Position numbers and translations under genes: made by a program
Notes under the pieces: model-generated
Database searches by the model: none
The model's input: the letters and a program-made list of their open reading frames with translations, nothing else
Told to the model about the DNA's origin: nothing
In this document: positions 29,436 through 37,633 of the stretch, piece after piece
How the letters are laid out: each line of letters starts with the position of its first letter
Numbering within the stretch: position 1 is the stretch's first letter
Origin: Couchioplanes caeruleus
GTDB taxonomy: Bacteria > Actinomycetota > Actinomycetes > Mycobacteriales > Micromonosporaceae
Length of the DNA stretch: 64,000 nt
Direction: 5' to 3'
Assembly (NCBI RefSeq): GCF_003751945.1
Contig: NZ_RJKL01000001.1
Coordinates: 7,706,501 to 7,770,500, forward strand

Positions 29436-32360
29436 TTGGACACGCCGGGCGGGACCGACCCGGGTGCGTCGTCCGCCGCGGGGGACGACACCCCGGGACC
29501 GGCGCTGCGCCTCGAGGTGCTCGGCCCGTTGCAGGCCTGGCAGGGTGACACCTGCCTGACGCTGGGTCCGGTGCAGCAGCGGGTCGTGCTGTCCGTGCTG
29601 GCGTTGCACGCCAACCGGCCGCTGCGTCGCGAGCAGCTCATCGAGGCCGTCTGGGGCGAGGCCGCACCCGCCTACGCGGTGAACCTCGTCCACAAGTACA
29701 TCTCCGGGCTACGCCGCGCGTTCGATCCGGTGCGCTCCGCCGGCTCCCCGTCGCGGCTGCTCGCCTGGACGGACATCGGCTACCGGCTGTCCCTGCCGCC
29801 CGGCTGCCTCGACCTGGAGGTCTTCGACCGCGAGATCGGCCGGGCCCGGGCGGCCCGGGCCGCGGGCGAGCTGCCCGAGGCCGCGCAGGCCGTCCACGCC
29901 GCGCTGCAGTTGTGGCGCGGTCCGGCCTTCGACGGGCTGACCAGCCCGCTGCTGGACGCCGAACGCGAGCGGCTCGCCCAGCGCCGGATCAGCGTGCTGG
30001 AGGAACGCATCGAGATCGACCTGGCCATGGGCAACGACCAGGACCTCGTCGCCGAGCTGCAACGCCTGGTCGCCGAGCATCCGATGCGCGAGCGCCTGCG
30101 CGGCTCCCTGATGACGGCGCTGTACCGCAGCGGGCGCCAGGGAGAGGCGCTGACCGCGTTCCACGCGGTGGCCCGCTATCTCAAGGAGGAGCTCGGCGTC
30201 GACCCGTCCGCCGAGCTGCAGGACCTCTACCAGCGCATCCTCACCAACGATCCCGCTCTGGCCGGCACCGCGCCGCCGGTGCGGGCGGTCGCCGAGCCCG
30301 CCGGGGCGGATCCCGGCCCGGTGCTGCCCGTCCCGGCGCAGCTTCCGTACGCGATCCCGCATTTCGTGGGCCGCGACGCCGAGCTGCGGCATCTCGACGA
30401 GCTGATCGGTCCGGACGGCGGCGACGGCATGGTGATCGCGGCGATCACCGGGACCGCCGGGGTCGGTAAGACCTCGCTGGCGGTGCACTGGGCGCACCGG
30501 ATCAGCGGCGGCTTCCCGGACGGACAGCTCTACGTGGACCTGCGCGGCTTCGACCCCAACCTGTCCGCGGTGGAGCCCGGCGAGGCGCTGCGCGGGTTCC
30601 TCGACGCCCTGGGCGTGCCGGCGCGCCGGGTGCCCGCCACGCTGGAACAGCAGGCGGCGCTCTACCGCAGCCTGCTCGCCGGCCGGCGGGTGATGGTGGT
30701 GCTGGACAACGCCCGCGACACGGAGCAGGTGATGCCACTGCTGCCCGGCTCGGCCGGCTGCCTCGTGCTGGTGACCAGCCGCAACCGGCTGTCCGGCCTG
30801 GTCGCGGCCGGTGCCGTCGCGGTGCCGGTGGATCTGCTGACCGCCGACGAGGGGCGGCAGATGCTGCGCGGCCGCCTCGGCCCGTCCCGGGTCGAGGCGG
30901 AGCCCGGCGCCGTCGACGACATCATCGCGGTCTCGGCCCGGTTGCCGCTGGCGCTGGCCATCGTGGCCGCTCGGGCGGCGGCCCATCCCCGGTTCTCCCT
31001 CGCCGCGCTCGCCGGTGATCTCGGCCAGGCCCGGGGCGGACTCGACGCGTTCGTCGGCGAGAACGAGGCCACCGACGCCCGAGCCGTGCTGTCCTGGTCG
31101 TACCACCTGCTCGGCGCCCCGGCGGCCCGGTTGTTCCGCCTGCTGGGGTTGCACCCAGGGCCGGATATCTCGGTGGCCGCGGCCGCCAGCCTGGCCGGCG
31201 TCGCGCCATCGGAGGCGCGCCGGCTGCTCGCCGCCCTCTGCGGCGCCCACCTGCTCGACGAGGTCACGCCCGGCCGGTTCGGCTTCCACGACCTGCTGCG
31301 AGCCTATGCCGCCGAGCAGGCCCGCGCGCCCGGTGCGGCCGCCGAGCGGGAGCAGGCCCTGGTGGGGATGTTCGACCACTATCTGCACACCGCGTACGCC
31401 GCCGACCGGTTGCTCTACCCGTACCGGGCGCCGCTCGAGGTGGGTGAGCCCGCCGACGGGGTGACCACGGCGGAGCTTGCGGACACGAAGCGGGCCATGG
31501 CCTGGTTCGTCGCGGAGCACCCGAATCTGCTCGCCGCCATCACCCTGGCCTCCGCCGCCGGCCAGCACTCCTATGTCTACGGCCTCGCGTGGACGATGAC
31601 CGCCTTCCTCAACTACCAGGGCCACTGGCACGACTGGGCCGCGACGATGGAAGCCGCCCTGCGGGCCGCCCGGCGCCTCGGCGACCTCGGCGGCCAGGCC
31701 CAGGCGCACCGCCTGCTCAACCTCGCCTATCTGCAGCTCGGCCGGCTGGACGAGGCCGGCGACCATGCCCGGCAGGCGCTGCGGGTCTTCGCCGAGCTGG
31801 GCGACCTGCCCGGGCAGGCGCGGATCCACCTCAACTTCGGGCGGGTGCTGGAGCGACAGTGCCACTTCCAGCAGGCGCTCGACCAGGCCCGCAAGGCGCT
31901 GGAGCTCTTCCGGCTCGCCGGGGATCCACCCGGGGAGGCCGACGCGCTGAACTGGGTGGGGTGGTATCACAGCCAGCTCGGCTACCACGAGCAGGCGCTG
32001 GAGTACTGCCACCAGTCGTTGGTCGTGCACCAGGGCTCGGGCGACTGGCCGGGCCGCGCCGACACCTGGGACAGCCTGGGCTACGCGCACCACCATCTCG
32101 GCCATCACGACGAGGCGATTTCTTGTTATGAACAGGCGCTCGCGCTCTGGCACGATCTCGGCGACCGATACCAGGTGGCGATGACGCTGCTGCGGCTCGG
32201 CGACACCCACCGGGCCGCGGGTGACCTGCTCGCGGCGCGTGACGCCTGGCTGCGGGCGATGCGGATCTTCGACGGTTTCGGCCATCCGGAGGCCGCCACC
32301 GTGCGGTCCAAGCTCGACCTGCTGACCCATGGCCCGCGAACCGACAAGGGACATCGATGA
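29436..32360 (+). CDS. AfsR-type regulator: BTAD, NB-ARC and TPR domains
   Basis: A 974-aa pathway regulator. A winged-helix DNA-binding domain (about 20-105; VLGPLQAWQGDTCLTLGPVQ, LRREQLIEAVWGE) and a bacterial transcriptional activation domain (to about 265) form the SARP-like part. A STAND/NB-ARC ATPase follows, with P-loop GTAGVGKTSLA (about 338-348), VMVVLDNARD as Walker B and LVTSRNRL. TPR repeats fill roughly 690-960 and end the protein. TTG 29436 is preceded by GGGAGG. It sits 88 bases upstream of the putative precursor/radical SAM genes on the same strand and is their most likely activator. The preceding gap (29208-29435) has no visible gene. Confidence 0.93.
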   Translation: MDTPGGTDPGASSAAGDDTPGPALRLEVLGPLQAWQGDTCLTLGPVQQRVVLSVLALHANRPLRREQLIEAVWGEAAPAYAVNLVHKYISGLRRAFDPVRSAGSPSRLLAWTDIGYRLSLPPGCLDLEVFDREIGRARAARAAGELPEAAQAVHAALQLWRGPAFDGLTSPLLDAERERLAQRRISVLEERIEIDLAMGNDQDLVAELQRLVAEHPMRERLRGSLMTALYRSGRQGEALTAFHAVARYLKEELGVDPSAELQDLYQRILTNDPALAGTAPPVRAVAEPAGADPGPVLPVPAQLPYAIPHFVGRDAELRHLDELIGPDGGDGMVIAAITGTAGVGKTSLAVHWAHRISGGFPDGQLYVDLRGFDPNLSAVEPGEALRGFLDALGVPARRVPATLEQQAALYRSLLAGRRVMVVLDNARDTEQVMPLLPGSAGCLVLVTSRNRLSGLVAAGAVAVPVDLLTADEGRQMLRGRLGPSRVEAEPGAVDDIIAVSARLPLALAIVAARAAAHPRFSLAALAGDLGQARGGLDAFVGENEATDARAVLSWSYHLLGAPAARLFRLLGLHPGPDISVAAAASLAGVAPSEARRLLAALCGAHLLDEVTPGRFGFHDLLRAYAAEQARAPGAAAEREQALVGMFDHYLHTAYAADRLLYPYRAPLEVGEPADGVTTAELADTKRAMAWFVAEHPNLLAAITLASAAGQHSYVYGLAWTMTAFLNYQGHWHDWAATMEAALRAARRLGDLGGQAQAHRLLNLAYLQLGRLDEAGDHARQALRVFAELGDLPGQARIHLNFGRVLERQCHFQQALDQARKALELFRLAGDPPGEADALNWVGWYHSQLGYHEQALEYCHQSLVVHQGSGDWPGRADTWDSLGYAHHHLGHHDEAISCYEQALALWHDLGDRYQVAMTLLRLGDTHRAAGDLLAARDAWLRAMRIFDGFGHPEAATVRSKLDLLTHGPRTDKGHR

Positions 32361-32448
32361 AAATAATTGGAGGCTAGGCTGGTGCCGACGGTCCGGGTCG
32401 GGTGCCGTCGTCCGGGACCGGGACGAGGCGACCAGCGAAAGGAAAGAG

Positions 32449-32745
32449 ATGTCCGACAAGACCGGTGCACCGAGATCGACCCGCGGGGGGTCGGGTGCCA
32501 TCATCGGAGGACTCGCCGTCGGTGCCCTGCTGGGCACTCCGGTGGCCGCCTCCGCGGCGACCGCCGCGGAGCCGCCGGCCATCGTCACCGAGGTCGGCAC
32601 GACCGTCCGCGCCTGTCAGGCGCCACGGATCGCGGCCGACGAGTCGGTGACCACGATCCGCGAACAGTTCCAGTTGTCGTTCACCGCCGGCGCCGTGACA
32701 CCGGTGCGGACAGACCTGGCTCCGATCATCTGTGATCCCCACTAA
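32449..32745 (+). CDS. 98-aa putative precursor peptide of the radical SAM locus
   Basis: ATG 32449 lies behind AAAGGAAAGAG. The product has a polar N-terminus with Arg, a Gly/Ala-rich hydrophobic stretch (GAIIGGLAVGALLGTPVAAS) ending near an AxA site, and a C-terminal part with REQFQLSFTAGAVTPVRTDL and two cysteines, ending IICDPH. Its last 14 bases overlap the radical SAM start, so the two are translationally coupled. This location is typical of a RiPP precursor. The hydrophobic stretch could be leader or an export signal; if exported, the mature part would be about 58 residues. It resembles no precursor family I know. Confidence 0.6.
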   Translation: MSDKTGAPRSTRGGSGAIIGGLAVGALLGTPVAASAATAAEPPAIVTEVGTTVRACQAPRIAADESVTTIREQFQLSFTAGAVTPVRTDLAPIICDPH

Positions 32746-34669
32746 CCAGAAGCCTGCGAGGCGCGAGCCGATCGCGCTGCGCCCGCTCGGACCGGCGGCC
32801 GACGGTCCGAGCGCGGCGCAGCGCGCCGCCCGGCCTGTGGTGCTGGTCTCGATGCCGTTCATGATGGCCGACCGGCCCTCCATCCAGCTCGGCCTGCTCA
32901 AGGCCGTCGCGGCCGGCCACGGCTACGACGCCCGTACGCTGCACGCCAACCTCGACTTCGCCGCCCGGATCGGTGCCGACACCTACCACGCGCTGTGCGA
33001 GGACCGGGGGCTGATGATCGGCGACTGGCTCTTCTCCCGCGCGGCCTTCGGCGACGCGGCACCGGATCCGGACGGCGCCCTGCTCGACGACTTCGCGGAC
33101 GAGGTCGGCCTGCCGGGCCTCAGCGCCGACGACGCCCGCAAGCTGCTGCTGCACATCCGCGACCACGACGTCCCGGCCTACCTCGACGCCCTGGTGAGCG
33201 GCTTCGACTGGGACGAGGCCGGCGTCGTCGGATTCACCTGCACGTTCCAGCAGAACGCGGCCTCCTTCGCGCTGGCCCGGCGGCTGAAGCAGCGGTTCCC
33301 CCGGCTCGTCACGGTCTTCGGCGGCGCCAACTTCGAGGACGAGATGGGACTCGAGTACGTGCGCCGCACCCCGTGCATCGACTACGCCGTGATCGGCGAG
33401 GGCGACGTGGCCCTGCCCGAGCTGCTGGCCGCCCTCGCCACCGGCGCCGACCCGGGCACGGTCCCCGGCGTCGCCCGCCGCACCGCCGGCGGGGTGTCGG
33501 CGGCCCCCGGGCGAGCGCCGTACGGCCGCCTCGACGAGTCTCCGCTGCCCGACTACGACGAGTACTTCGCCCGGGCGGAGGCGCTGGGGCTGCAGCCGCG
33601 CGCCGGGCTCCGCACCATCCGCATCCCCTTCGAGTCGGCACGCGGGTGCTGGTGGGGCGCGAAGCACCACTGCACGTTCTGCGGGCTCAACGGCTCGACC
33701 ATGAGCTTCCGCGCCAAGTCGGCGCCGCGCGTGTCCGCCGAGCTGGCCGCCCAGGCGCGACGCTACCGCAGCTTCCGCTTCGAGGCGGTGGACAACATCG
33801 TGGACACCTCGTACCTGACCGGGCTCTTCCCCGAGCTGGCCGCCTCCGGCACGACGTACGACATCTTCTACGAGGTCAAGGCCAACCTGAGCCGGGAGCA
33901 GCTCAAACTGCTGCGCCAGGGCGGCGTGACCCATCTGCAGCCCGGCATCGAGTCGCTCAGTACCCGGGTGCTCGCCCTGATGCGCAAGGGCGTCCGCGCC
34001 GGGCAGAACGTCAACGTGCTGCGCTGGGGCCAGCACTACGGCATCACGATCTCCTGGAACGTCCTGTGGGGCTTCCCGGGCGAGTCCGCCGAGGACTATC
34101 GGGAGCAGGCCGCGATCGTGCCGCATCTGGTGCACCTGCGGCCCCCGGTGGGCGCCGGGCGGGTCTGGCTGGAACGGTTCAGCCCGCTGTTCACCGAGCC
34201 CGGCTCCGGCGTGCGGACGCGCCGGCCCGAGCGTGGGTACCGCTACGTCTATCCGCAGGCCTACGACCTTCTCCGGCTCGCGTACTTCTTCGAGTACGAG
34301 CTCGCCGACCCGCTGCCCGCGGAGGCGTACGCCGGCTTGCGCGCGGCCGTCGAGGAGTGGCAGGCGGCGTGGGAGCGTCCCGAGCCGCCCGCCCTCATCT
34401 ACTTCTCGGCGCCCGGCTTCCTGCAGATCTACGACGGCCGGCACCCCGGAAGCGAGGGCACGTACACGTTCGAGGGAGATCTTGCCGAGATATACCTCAC
34501 TTGTGTCGACCGCCCGATCTCGGCCGCCGCCGTGCGCGAGCGCCTCGGCGGGCGCCTGCCGCTCGACGCCGTCCGGGAGGCGTTCGCCGGCTTCGCCGAG
34601 CGTGGCCTGATGTTCCTCGACGGCACGGCCGCCCTCGCCCTGGCGCTCCCGGCGGGGGCGACCCGGTGA
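32732..34669 (+). CDS. B12-binding radical SAM enzyme of the RiPP-maturation type
   Basis: A 645-aa enzyme. An N-terminal cobalamin-binding domain (about 25-230; VVLVSMPFMMADRPSIQLGL, TVFGGANFEDEMG) precedes the radical SAM barrel, whose cluster motif is Cys306-X7-Cys314-X2-Cys317 (GCWWGAKHHCTFCGLNGST). The CX7CX2C spacing and ISWNVLWGFPGE are characteristic of the family called RiPP maturation radical SAM protein 1. A C-terminal part of about 120 residues follows. Known B12-radical SAM enzymes mostly methylate unactivated carbons using SAM. GTG 32732 overlaps the small protein gene. Substrate is inferred to be that protein. Confidence 0.9.
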   Translation: MIPTNQKPARREPIALRPLGPAADGPSAAQRAARPVVLVSMPFMMADRPSIQLGLLKAVAAGHGYDARTLHANLDFAARIGADTYHALCEDRGLMIGDWLFSRAAFGDAAPDPDGALLDDFADEVGLPGLSADDARKLLLHIRDHDVPAYLDALVSGFDWDEAGVVGFTCTFQQNAASFALARRLKQRFPRLVTVFGGANFEDEMGLEYVRRTPCIDYAVIGEGDVALPELLAALATGADPGTVPGVARRTAGGVSAAPGRAPYGRLDESPLPDYDEYFARAEALGLQPRAGLRTIRIPFESARGCWWGAKHHCTFCGLNGSTMSFRAKSAPRVSAELAAQARRYRSFRFEAVDNIVDTSYLTGLFPELAASGTTYDIFYEVKANLSREQLKLLRQGGVTHLQPGIESLSTRVLALMRKGVRAGQNVNVLRWGQHYGITISWNVLWGFPGESAEDYREQAAIVPHLVHLRPPVGAGRVWLERFSPLFTEPGSGVRTRRPERGYRYVYPQAYDLLRLAYFFEYELADPLPAEAYAGLRAAVEEWQAAWERPEPPALIYFSAPGFLQIYDGRHPGSEGTYTFEGDLAEIYLTCVDRPISAAAVRERLGGRLPLDAVREAFAGFAERGLMFLDGTAALALALPAGATR

Positions 34670-34710
34670 CGCACCCGCCCCCGCGGCCCTGATCGGCGGG
34701 ACGGACGGCG

Positions 34711-34749
34711 CATCGCACCGTTCTGCGGTTCCCCCGCGCCCGTGCGATG
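34711..34749. promoter_or_regulatory. Inverted repeat upstream of the GNAT gene
   Basis: CATCGCAC (34711-34718) and GTGCGATG (34742-34749) form a perfect 8-base inverted repeat with a 23-base loop, between the radical SAM stop and the GNAT start. It could be an operator or a weak terminator; nothing decides between them. Confidence 0.3.
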
Positions 34750-34791
34750 GCCGATGATGCTGTGACCCGCGACCGAATCCCCGAGGTGGCA

Positions 34792-35343
34792 ATGGACGAT
34801 CACGTGGCCCTGCGGCCCTTCTCCGAACAGGACCTGCCCTTTCTCGAACGGCTGGGTTCCGATCCGAGCGTCACCGGGCGCTACGTCTGGGCCGGCTTCC
34901 GCGACCCCCGGGCGCGGCGCCGCCGGTGGGAGAAGGACGGGTACGTCGGCGCCGACTCGTCGGCGCTCGCCGTGGTCGGCGACGACCCCGAACTGGGCCC
35001 CGACACGGTCCTGGGCATCGCGAGCTGGGAGGCGAAGGACCGCGGCGGTCCGCCCGGCGGCTGCTACGAGATCGGCCTCGCGCTGCTGCCGGAATACCGG
35101 GGACGCGGCCTGGGCACCGCGGCGCAGCGGGAGATGGTGCGCCATCTGTTCGACTGCACCCTCGCCTTCCGGCTGGAGGCGCAGACCGACGCGGACAACG
35201 TCGCCGAGCAACTGGCGCTGGAGAAGATCGGCTTCCGCCGCGAGGGCCTCCTGCGTGGCGCCCGCTTCCGCGAGGGCGAGTGGCGGGACATGCTGATGTA
35301 CGGATTGCTCCGCCCCGACCTGCGCACCGACGCCGGCGACTGA
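34792..35343 (+). CDS. GNAT acetyltransferase (RimJ/RimL type)
   Basis: A 183-aa Gcn5-related N-acetyltransferase. It opens VALRPFSEQDLPFLERL, carries the acetyl-CoA pyrophosphate loop LLPEYRGRGLGTAAQREM (about 98-115) and ends with the RimJ/L-like LALEKIGFRREGLLRGARFREGEWRDMLMYGLL. ATG 34792 follows GAGG at a good distance; an upstream ATG (34747) is less well placed. It acetylates an amino group of unknown identity: a product-modifying or self-resistance role is possible because of its position between the radical SAM gene and the rest of the locus, but it could be an unrelated insertion. Confidence 0.88.
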   Translation: MDDHVALRPFSEQDLPFLERLGSDPSVTGRYVWAGFRDPRARRRRWEKDGYVGADSSALAVVGDDPELGPDTVLGIASWEAKDRGGPPGGCYEIGLALLPEYRGRGLGTAAQREMVRHLFDCTLAFRLEAQTDADNVAEQLALEKIGFRREGLLRGARFREGEWRDMLMYGLLRPDLRTDAGD

Positions 35344-35352
35344 GCGGGAAGG

Positions 35353-35369
35353 GCCCCGGTCAGCGGGGC
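35353..35369 (+). terminator. Short hairpin after the GNAT gene
   Basis: GCCCCG (35353-35358) pairs with CGGGGC (35364-35369) around GTCAG, nine bases beyond the GNAT stop. It is short, so termination may be partial. Confidence 0.35.
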
Positions 35370-35468
35370 TTCCAGCCGGCGTTCCAGCGCTCGTTCCACC
35401 CCCGTCGCACAGGATGAATCCCGCAGTTCACGCCGCAGGGCGTGCCGGCAGCGGCAACGGGGGACACC

Positions 35469-36635
35469 GTGCTCGTACTGACCCACCAGGACGTGAGATC
35501 CGTCCTCGACGGCCACGAGGTCAGCATCCTCGACGCCGTCCGACGGGCGTACATCCTGCATTCGCAGGGCGTCACGGCCGTGCCGCACTCGGCCTTCCTG
35601 CGTCTGCCGGACCAGCCCCGGGACGGCGCGATGGCGCTGCCCGCCTACCTCGGCGGCGCCGGCCCCACGGCCGGCGTCACCTGGATCGCGTCCTTTCCGG
35701 ACAACATCGAGCGGGGCGGGGAGCGGGCGTCGGCCGCGATCATCCTGAACTCGACCTCCACCGGACGCCCGGAGGCGCTGCTGGAGGGGTCGCTCATCTC
35801 GGCCCGGCGTACGGCGGCGAGCGCCGCGCTCGCCGCGTCGGCGCTGGGCACGGGGCAGGACGCGGCCGGAGTCACGCTGGTGGGCTGCGGCGTCGTGACC
35901 TTCGAGACACTGCGATTCCTGCATGTGGTGCATCCGGATCTCCATGAGGTCACCGTGCACGACCTGCGGCGCGAGCGGGCAGGGGCGTTCGCGGCGCGGG
36001 TCGCACGGGAGCTGCCGTCGATGCGCGTCCGGTTCGAGCCGGACCGCGGCCGGGCGCTGGCCGCCGCCAGCCTGGTGGCGATCGCCACCACCGCGGCGAC
36101 GCCGTACCTCGACTCGCGGACGCTGCGGCCGGGCGCGCTGGTCCTGCACACCTCGTTGCGGGACGTGACGCCGGAGGGCGTGCTCGCCGCGGTGAACGTG
36201 GTCGACGACGCCGACCACGTCTGCCGGGCGGACACCTCGCTGGAGCGGGCCGAACGGCTGTCCGGAAACCGGTCCTTCATCACGGCGAACCTGGGCGACC
36301 TGCTGCTGGCGGGGACGACGGGCATCCGCGATCCCCGGCGCACCACCATCTTCTCACCCTCCGGGCTGGGCATCCTCGACCTCGCCGTGGCCCGGTTCGC
36401 CCGGGACCGCGCGCTGCGGGCGAACCGGGGCATCCGGATCGACGACTTCCTCCCGGCCCGTGACGAGTTCCTTCCCGGCCGCGCCGATTTTTTATCCGGT
36501 CGTGCCGACGTTCCTCCCGGTCCTGCCGGCGTGGACGGGGTCGGCGGCCGGACCGGTGAGGACCGGGACGCGGACTTCGCCGCGCCCGGCGAGGCCGGCG
36601 TCGGCGAGCGGCTCACCGGGGCGGTGCCGGCATGA
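35469..36635 (+). CDS. SbnB-like dehydrogenase (ornithine cyclodeaminase/mu-crystallin family)
   Basis: A 388-aa NAD-dependent enzyme. The segment WIASFPDNIERGGERASAAI, then LLEGSLISARRTAASAA, matches SbnB, which oxidatively splits N-(2-amino-2-carboxyethyl)-glutamate to L-2,3-diaminopropionate. The NAD-binding motif is LVGCGVVTFETL (about 139-150). No SbnA-like PLP synthase is present here, so it may act on another imine or amine. From about residue 322 there is a tail of seven-residue repeats (DDFLPAR, DEFLPGR, ADFLSGR, ADVPPGP) not expected in the family. One repeat contains a TTA leucine codon (36492-36494), rare in such genomes. GTG 35469 follows GGGGGACA; GTG 35442 is an alternative. 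Its stop overlaps the next start. Confidence 0.85.
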   Translation: MLVLTHQDVRSVLDGHEVSILDAVRRAYILHSQGVTAVPHSAFLRLPDQPRDGAMALPAYLGGAGPTAGVTWIASFPDNIERGGERASAAIILNSTSTGRPEALLEGSLISARRTAASAALAASALGTGQDAAGVTLVGCGVVTFETLRFLHVVHPDLHEVTVHDLRRERAGAFAARVARELPSMRVRFEPDRGRALAAASLVAIATTAATPYLDSRTLRPGALVLHTSLRDVTPEGVLAAVNVVDDADHVCRADTSLERAERLSGNRSFITANLGDLLLAGTTGIRDPRRTTIFSPSGLGILDLAVARFARDRALRANRGIRIDDFLPARDEFLPGRADFLSGRADVPPGPAGVDGVGGRTGEDRDADFAAPGEAGVGERLTGAVPA

Positions 36636-37633
36636 GCGCCCCGATCGGCTGGCTCGGCCTCATCGCGGGGGAGTGGACGATCGCCGGGGACGCGAGTTCC
36701 TGCGCGCGGCGTACGGTGCGGGCCGGCCGGGCGCTGGGCCTGCGTACCCTCGCGGTCAGCACCGACGAACGCTGCCTGGCCCGCCTGGCCGCCGACGGCT
36801 GGTCGCTGCGGCCCGCGTCCGGCCTGGACCCCGCCAGCATCGCCACCGCGTTCGCCCCCGCGGGTAGCCGGGCGATCGCCCCGGCACTCCTGGTGGGCGA
36901 CGGCCCCGGCCTGTCGGACACGACGGCCCGGGTGGCGGCGCTGCTCGGCGCCCGGAATCCCGATCCGGGTGCGGTGGCCCGGTCCGCCGGCTTCGTCGCC
37001 GGCCGGCGGACCGCGGTCACGCCGGAGCCCGGCCGGGCGGTGTCCCGCTACGTGGCCCAGGCGCAGGACGGTCAGGTCATCGGCATCGCCGAGGACGTCA
37101 CCGCCGACGGGCGCGGCCGCGACTACGACTGTCCCGGCAGCGCGCAGGGCTGGCACGCCCGCAGGCTCCGGGCCCATGCCCGCGCCGCGCTCGACGCGGC
37201 GGGGCTGACCCGCGGCCCCGCCGAGGTGATCCTGCACGCCGCCGGCCGCCGGGTGTCCGTCGAGAGTCTGGCGCCCGGACGGATCGACGGCTGCATCGCC
37301 TCGGTGATCGAGCTGGCGACCGGGCACGACGTGATCCTCGGCGCGGTGCGGGCCGCCGTCTCGGCCGCGCTCCCGCCGCCGCACCGCCCTGCTCCCCACC
37401 ACGCACGCCGGCATGCCTGCCTGCGCCGGGCGGACCTGCGGGGCGCCCCGGCCCGGGCGGACGCCGCCTGGGTCGACCTGCCCGGCCTGGTCTCGGTGCG
37501 CCCGGGGATGGACGGTGCGGTCGTCACCGTCGCGGACGACCGTGCGAGCGCGTCGTGGGGGGCGCGCTCGGCCGTGGAGCGGCTGGCCGGCTGGCCCTCG
37601 AGGCCCTCGGCGGTGCCGGGCGGTGCGCTGTGA
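36632..37633 (+). CDS. Degenerate ATP-grasp-like protein
   Basis: A 333-aa protein whose middle resembles an ATP-grasp fold: SRYVAQAQDGQVIGIAEDV, then ALDAAGLTRGPAEVILHAAG, VSVESLAPGRIDG and IELATGHDV line up with the region of ATP-grasp ligases that ends VxVNPR and RLATG. The Glu of the Mg-binding pair seems retained (VES), but the usual Asn is Leu and the ATP-binding lysines are not obvious, so activity may be lost or altered. The first 110 residues look like a pre-ATP-grasp domain. It begins with ATGA overlap on the SbnB-like gene and ends in GTGA overlap with the formyltransferase. I rate the family call as moderate. Confidence 0.6.
   Translation: MSAPIGWLGLIAGEWTIAGDASSCARRTVRAGRALGLRTLAVSTDERCLARLAADGWSLRPASGLDPASIATAFAPAGSRAIAPALLVGDGPGLSDTTARVAALLGARNPDPGAVARSAGFVAGRRTAVTPEPGRAVSRYVAQAQDGQVIGIAEDVTADGRGRDYDCPGSAQGWHARRLRAHARAALDAAGLTRGPAEVILHAAGRRVSVESLAPGRIDGCIASVIELATGHDVILGAVRAAVSAALPPPHRPAPHHARRHACLRRADLRGAPARADAAWVDLPGLVSVRPGMDGAVVTVADDRASASWGARSAVERLAGWPSRPSAVPGGAL

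Noticed and set aside
29709..32600. 963-aa minus-strand frame opposite the AfsR-type regulator
   Set aside because: Composition and lack of motifs mark it as a shadow; the plus strand has clear BTAD, P-loop and TPR features.
32726..34792. 688-aa minus-strand frame opposite the radical SAM gene
   Set aside because: The plus-strand protein has the CX7CX2C motif and family features; the opposite frame has none.
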